This document shows positions 61,050-64,000 of a DNA stretch of 64,000 nucleotides, piece after piece. Position 1 is the stretch's first letter. The number at the start of each line of letters is the position of its first letter. Source of the DNA: Parahoeflea halophila (GTDB lineage: Bacteria; Pseudomonadota; Alphaproteobacteria; Rhizobiales; Rhizobiaceae); assembly GCF_900220985.1 (NCBI RefSeq), contig NZ_OCPC01000001.1, positions 1,218,836 to 1,282,835 of the forward strand. Reading direction: 5' to 3'. Both the position numbers and the translations under genes were made by a program. A model generated the notes under the pieces. It was not told the DNA's origin and made no database searches. It saw only the letters and a list, made by a program, of their open reading frames with translations.

Positions 61050-62645
61050 ATGCGCGACCCCATTGAGACCATACAGACACGTATAGCTGTGCGTCGTGGC
61101 GGACTTCGTCTCACCGTGTCGGCGTTCTGCCTGTTGGCAGCGTTTCCCGCAGCAAATGCACAATCGGCATCCGGTTCAAGCTCCTCGGACGGGTTCTACC
61201 AGCTTCGCGGCACCTCCGAAGCGCCTCTCCCCGCCAACCAGCCCGCCGCCTCGACACTTTATGGCGCGCTTCCAGGCCCTGCCACGGGCGGGACAGTTCC
61301 GGCAAGCGGTACGGGAACTTTCGGAACAACAGTTGCGACAGGCGAGCCAGGTTCTGCCACGGAATTCGGTCTGCAGACCGGGGAAGACATCACCGGAACC
61401 ATCCCGTCACCCTCCGATCTCAGCCAGGCAGACCAGGACTATGCCGCAGGTCTTGCACGCCAGAACGCCCGCGTCGGCACAATTGATGATCTGCCTCTCG
61501 ACACCTCGACCGACGAGGCTGCGGTGCCCGGGATTTCCTTGGGCACCCTGACGCTGCGCCCCACTCTTGACCAGAGAGTGGTGCATGAATCGGTCCGCTA
61601 TGGCAGCGACCGGCCCCGGCGCACCTACAGCCAGACCACTTTGTCCGGGACGCTCGAGTCCGATTGGTCCCGGCATCAGTTTCGTGCCGACGGAACGGGC
61701 ACCCTGCAGAAAAACCTATCCGGCACCGGTACGGAGACCCCAAGTGCGGATTTCAATGCGCAGCTCAACCTCGACCTCGTCAATGCCATCACCGCCTTGT
61801 TCGGCACTGGCTACAGTTACTCGCAGGAAAGCCGCACCGATCCGAATGCCATTTCCGGGGCCACAACCCAGGCCGGCATCCACGAACTTCGGGCAAGTGC
61901 CGGGCTGCAGAAAAGCCTGGGGTTGCTCCGCGGCTCGACCACACTCGACATCACCCGCACCCTCTATGGTGACGCCACGCTCGCCGATGGCACCAGCGTG
62001 CAGCTCGATGACCGTGACACGCTGGGCACCCAGGTCACCGCCCGGATCGGCTACGAAATTTCCCCAGCCCTGGTTCCATTTCTCGAAGCCTATGTCGGTC
62101 GTGAAAAATACGATCAGCGACTGGACTCCACTGGAGCCGAAAGGTCTTCCAAGACCTGGGGCGTCCGCGCCGGCGCGGAGGTAGACCTGGGGGAGAAACT
62201 CTCGGGCGAGTTCGCAGCGGGCTACGTGTTGCGCGAGCTTGATGACGCCAACCTTTCCGACATATCCGGACTGACCGTCGACGGAGAGCTCAACTGGTCG
62301 CCCTTGCGGGGCACCGATCTCAATCTCGGTCTGGCCACCACACTCGAATCCGCAACCACGGCAGGCCAGTCGGGCGCGATTGTCTATGAGCTTGATTCCA
62401 CTTTGACGCAGCAGATCCGCAATAATCTCGTCGCCCGCCTTGGCGCGACGGCAAGCCTCCGGGATTATGATCCCGGCAGCGGCCGCAGCAACCAGCGCAG
62501 CTACGGTGCCTCAGCCGGCCTGACCTGGAGCGTCAACCGCTATCTCGACCTGGAAGCAGATGCGAGCTACGAACGAACCAGGGAAACCGGCGGCACCGAC
62601 GAGGAGACAATGCGCCTCGGACTGGGTCTCAAGCTCCGCAGATAG
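61050..62645 (+). CDS. Outer-membrane beta-barrel protein
   Basis: This 531-residue protein has a signal peptide (RLTVSAFCLLAAFPAANA|Q) and a ~130-residue low-complexity Gly/Ser/Thr/Ala region. A series of amphipathic strands follows from about residue 175 (e.g. FRADGTGTLQKN, GIHELRASAGLQKSL, EAYVGREKYDQRLD, LNLGLATTLESAT) and it ends in LGLGLKLRR, as expected of a barrel (BBP2_2-like group). The final residue is Arg rather than the usual aromatic residue. Function is unknown. Confidence 0.85.
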   Translation: MRDPIETIQTRIAVRRGGLRLTVSAFCLLAAFPAANAQSASGSSSSDGFYQLRGTSEAPLPANQPAASTLYGALPGPATGGTVPASGTGTFGTTVATGEPGSATEFGLQTGEDITGTIPSPSDLSQADQDYAAGLARQNARVGTIDDLPLDTSTDEAAVPGISLGTLTLRPTLDQRVVHESVRYGSDRPRRTYSQTTLSGTLESDWSRHQFRADGTGTLQKNLSGTGTETPSADFNAQLNLDLVNAITALFGTGYSYSQESRTDPNAISGATTQAGIHELRASAGLQKSLGLLRGSTTLDITRTLYGDATLADGTSVQLDDRDTLGTQVTARIGYEISPALVPFLEAYVGREKYDQRLDSTGAERSSKTWGVRAGAEVDLGEKLSGEFAAGYVLRELDDANLSDISGLTVDGELNWSPLRGTDLNLGLATTLESATTAGQSGAIVYELDSTLTQQIRNNLVARLGATASLRDYDPGSGRSNQRSYGASAGLTWSVNRYLDLEADASYERTRETGGTDEETMRLGLGLKLRR

Positions 62646-62646
62646 G

Positions 62647-62666
62647 GGACGGGATCAAGCCCGTCC
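62647..62666. terminator. Hairpin between convergent barrel and galU genes
   Basis: GGACGGG / CCCGTCC (62647-62653 / 62660-62666), two bases after the barrel stop; no T-run. Confidence 0.5.
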
Positions 62667-62694
62667 TCCGTGTCTCTGTCTGCTCCTGATCGCC

Positions 62695-63582
62695 TCAAGC
62701 CTGTGAGATCAGGTTTTTCAGCCCGTCGGCAACCAGTGGCTTGATGTCCGAACGGCCAAGTGCGAAGGCGACATTGGCGAGAATGAAACCCTCCTTGGAG
62801 CCGCAATCGTATGTCTCTCCAGAAAAGGCATAGGCCGAGAATGGCTGGTCTTCCGCCAGTTTCAGCATCGCGTCGGTGACCTGGATTTCATTGCCGGCAC
62901 CGCGCTCCTGCCGCGCCAGGATGTCGAAGATTTCCGGCTGCAGAATATACCGGCCATTGATGTAATAGTTCGACGGTGCGGTGCCTTTTTCCGGCTTTTC
63001 AACCATCTCGGTGATGCGAAATCCGCCGTCGAGTTCCTCGCCCTTGCCGACGATACCGTATTTGTGCGCCAGTTCGGGATCACATTCCGCGACCGCAACG
63101 ATGTTGCCGCCGACTTTTTCGTAAAGGTCGACCATGCCGGCAAGGCAGCCGGTCTCGTCATGCATCACCATGTCGGGCAGCAACAGGGCGAAGGGCTCGT
63201 CTCCGACGATGTCGCGTGCGCACCACACTGCATGACCGAGGCCGAGCGGTGCCTGCTGCCGGGTGAAGCTGGTGGCGCCGGCCTTGGGCAGCATGTCTTC
63301 CAGCGATTTGAGTTCGACTGTCTTGCCGCGTTCGCGCAGCGTCGCTTCGAGCTCAACCTGAATGTCGAAATGATCCTCGATGACCGCCTTGTTGCGGCCC
63401 GTGACAAACACAAAATGCTCGATACCCGCTGCCATGGCTTCTTCAACGACATACTGAACCACGGGCTTGTCGACCACGGTCAGCATCTCCTTGGGAACGG
63501 CCTTGGTTGCGGGGAGAAAACGGGTTCCCAGTCCCGCAACCGGCAGCACCGCTTTTCTGACCTTGCGTATCGTCATCGTCAT
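62695..63582 (-). CDS. galU: UTP-glucose-1-phosphate uridylyltransferase
   Basis: GalU makes UDP-glucose for exopolysaccharide, LPS and periplasmic glucans. The 295-residue nucleotidyltransferase has [48 protein letters not shown] (metal Asp) and [11 protein letters not shown]. It is of normal length for GalU. It is divergent from the gene starting at 63955. Confidence 0.95.
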   Translation of the reverse strand: MTMTIRKVRKAVLPVAGLGTRFLPATKAVPKEMLTVVDKPVVQYVVEEAMAAGIEHFVFVTGRNKAVIEDHFDIQVELEATLRERGKTVELKSLEDMLPKAGATSFTRQQAPLGLGHAVWCARDIVGDEPFALLLPDMVMHDETGCLAGMVDLYEKVGGNIVAVAECDPELAHKYGIVGKGEELDGGFRITEMVEKPEKGTAPSNYYINGRYILQPEIFDILARQERGAGNEIQVTDAMLKLAEDQPFSAYAFSGETYDCGSKEGFILANVAFALGRSDIKPLVADGLKNLISQA

Positions 63583-63954
63583 GTATTTTCCTCATTTCTG
63601 ATAGATTATCGCCCCGGTGCATTCAGTCGATCGCGGATCAGCAGGCACCGATTGTTAGAAACGGACCAACGCAGTTGCCAGTGTATCGTTCAATCAGTCG
63701 ACTGCAAATCGGCGGCAAAAATCAGCCGGTCCACAATACGGGCGCGGCGCTGCGGTGAATATCCCGCTTTCCGTATGTCCGGTAAGCGGTTCACGGACCG
63801 AAATCAGTACCGCTTACAGCCCTTAGCGTAACCCGCCGTGCCCTTCGATCCAACCGTCAGGGGATAGATTATGGTAAACGATTTGTTGACGGCTCCGGGA
63901 TATGATTGCCGATCAGTCACCCGAAACAGCCCTCATCAACAGGATGCTTGGAAC
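63583..63954. other. Divergent intergenic region upstream of galU
   Basis: I see no gene here. The only notable element is an inverted repeat, GTAAGCGGT (63782-63790) and ACCGCTTAC (63809-63817) with an 18-base spacer, possibly an operator or a leader hairpin for the gene at 63955. Confidence 0.4.
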
Positions 63955-64000
63955 ATGATCCGATCACCCAGCAAATTCGTCCGCGCCGCCAGCCTCTGCC
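63955..64000 (+). CDS. Start of a truncated gene, possible signal peptide
   Basis: An ATG at 63955, about ten bases after AGGA, opens a frame (MIRSPSKFVRAASLC) that runs out of the window. The basic-then-hydrophobic beginning suggests an exported protein. Nothing more can be said. Confidence 0.4.
   Translation, partial: MIRSPSKFVRAASLC

Overview
The window reads as chromosomal DNA of a Rhizobiales alphaproteobacterium, most likely a Hoeflea-like member of the Rhizobiaceae; the genus is an inference. It is GC-rich and gene-dense, and holds many genes typical of this order: rcdA (DUF1465), gapR (DUF2312), a Brucella Omp10-like lipoprotein, homospermidine synthase, DUF1036, DUF1192, DUF4164 and DUF465 proteins, and the syntenic block 5-FCL / 6S RNA / zapA / tkt / gap / pgk / fba. 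No tRNA, rRNA, CRISPR array, transposase or complete prophage was seen.

Layout. 0-9 kb: tail of an FMN-dependent hydroxy-acid oxidase; a ruvC-ruvA-ruvB operon with an AbrB/PIN toxin-antitoxin pair lodged between ruvA and ruvB; a luciferase-like oxidoreductase; yebC; a GFA-type zinc protein; a periplasmic metallo-beta-lactamase-fold protein followed by a TPR protein; a YmdB-type phosphoesterase; 5-formyl-THF cyclo-ligase. 9-12 kb: an accessory-looking interval with a LuxR-type HTH-only protein and a large fused peptidoglycan hydrolase, then 6S RNA. 12-21 kb: zapA, DUF4164, and the glycolysis/Calvin-type run tkt, gap, K+/H+ antiporter, pgk, class I aldolase. 21-34 kb: MFS transporter, quinone oxidoreductase, a candidate small RNA and rcdA (each with a CtrA box upstream), rpmE, an ABC exporter, a desaturase coupled to a PhnD-like protein, an ExbB/OmpA-type inner-membrane motor pair, inositol monophosphatase, efp. 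34-46 kb: Sel1 protein, ThiE-like protein, TauE, acyl-CoA synthetase, ArsR regulator, two DUF465 proteins, purEK, rpmJ, a second TPR paralogue, alpha/beta hydrolase, pyruvate kinase with DUF1036, N-formylglutamate amidohydrolase, gapR. 46-64 kb: DUF882 peptidase, sigma-54 response regulator, PepF, homospermidine synthase, omp10, an adenylate-forming ligase, a LysM-tailed 5'-nucleotidase, hemH, qmcA-nfeD, kdsD, an outer-membrane barrel, galU and the first codons of another gene.

The strongest leads are: the toxin-antitoxin pair translationally linked to ruvB; the CtrA-box small RNA at about 24.4 kb, with a CCUCCC loop, next to a CtrA-box rcdA; the 563-residue endopeptidase-muramidase-membrane fusion at the 6S locus; tandem 14-bp palindromes in front of the aldolase gene; and a desaturase overlapping a PhnD-like protein that has no signal peptide. 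Most of the rest is ordinary housekeeping DNA. I ran no database searches: family names rest on motifs and remembered family features, and function beyond family level is inference.
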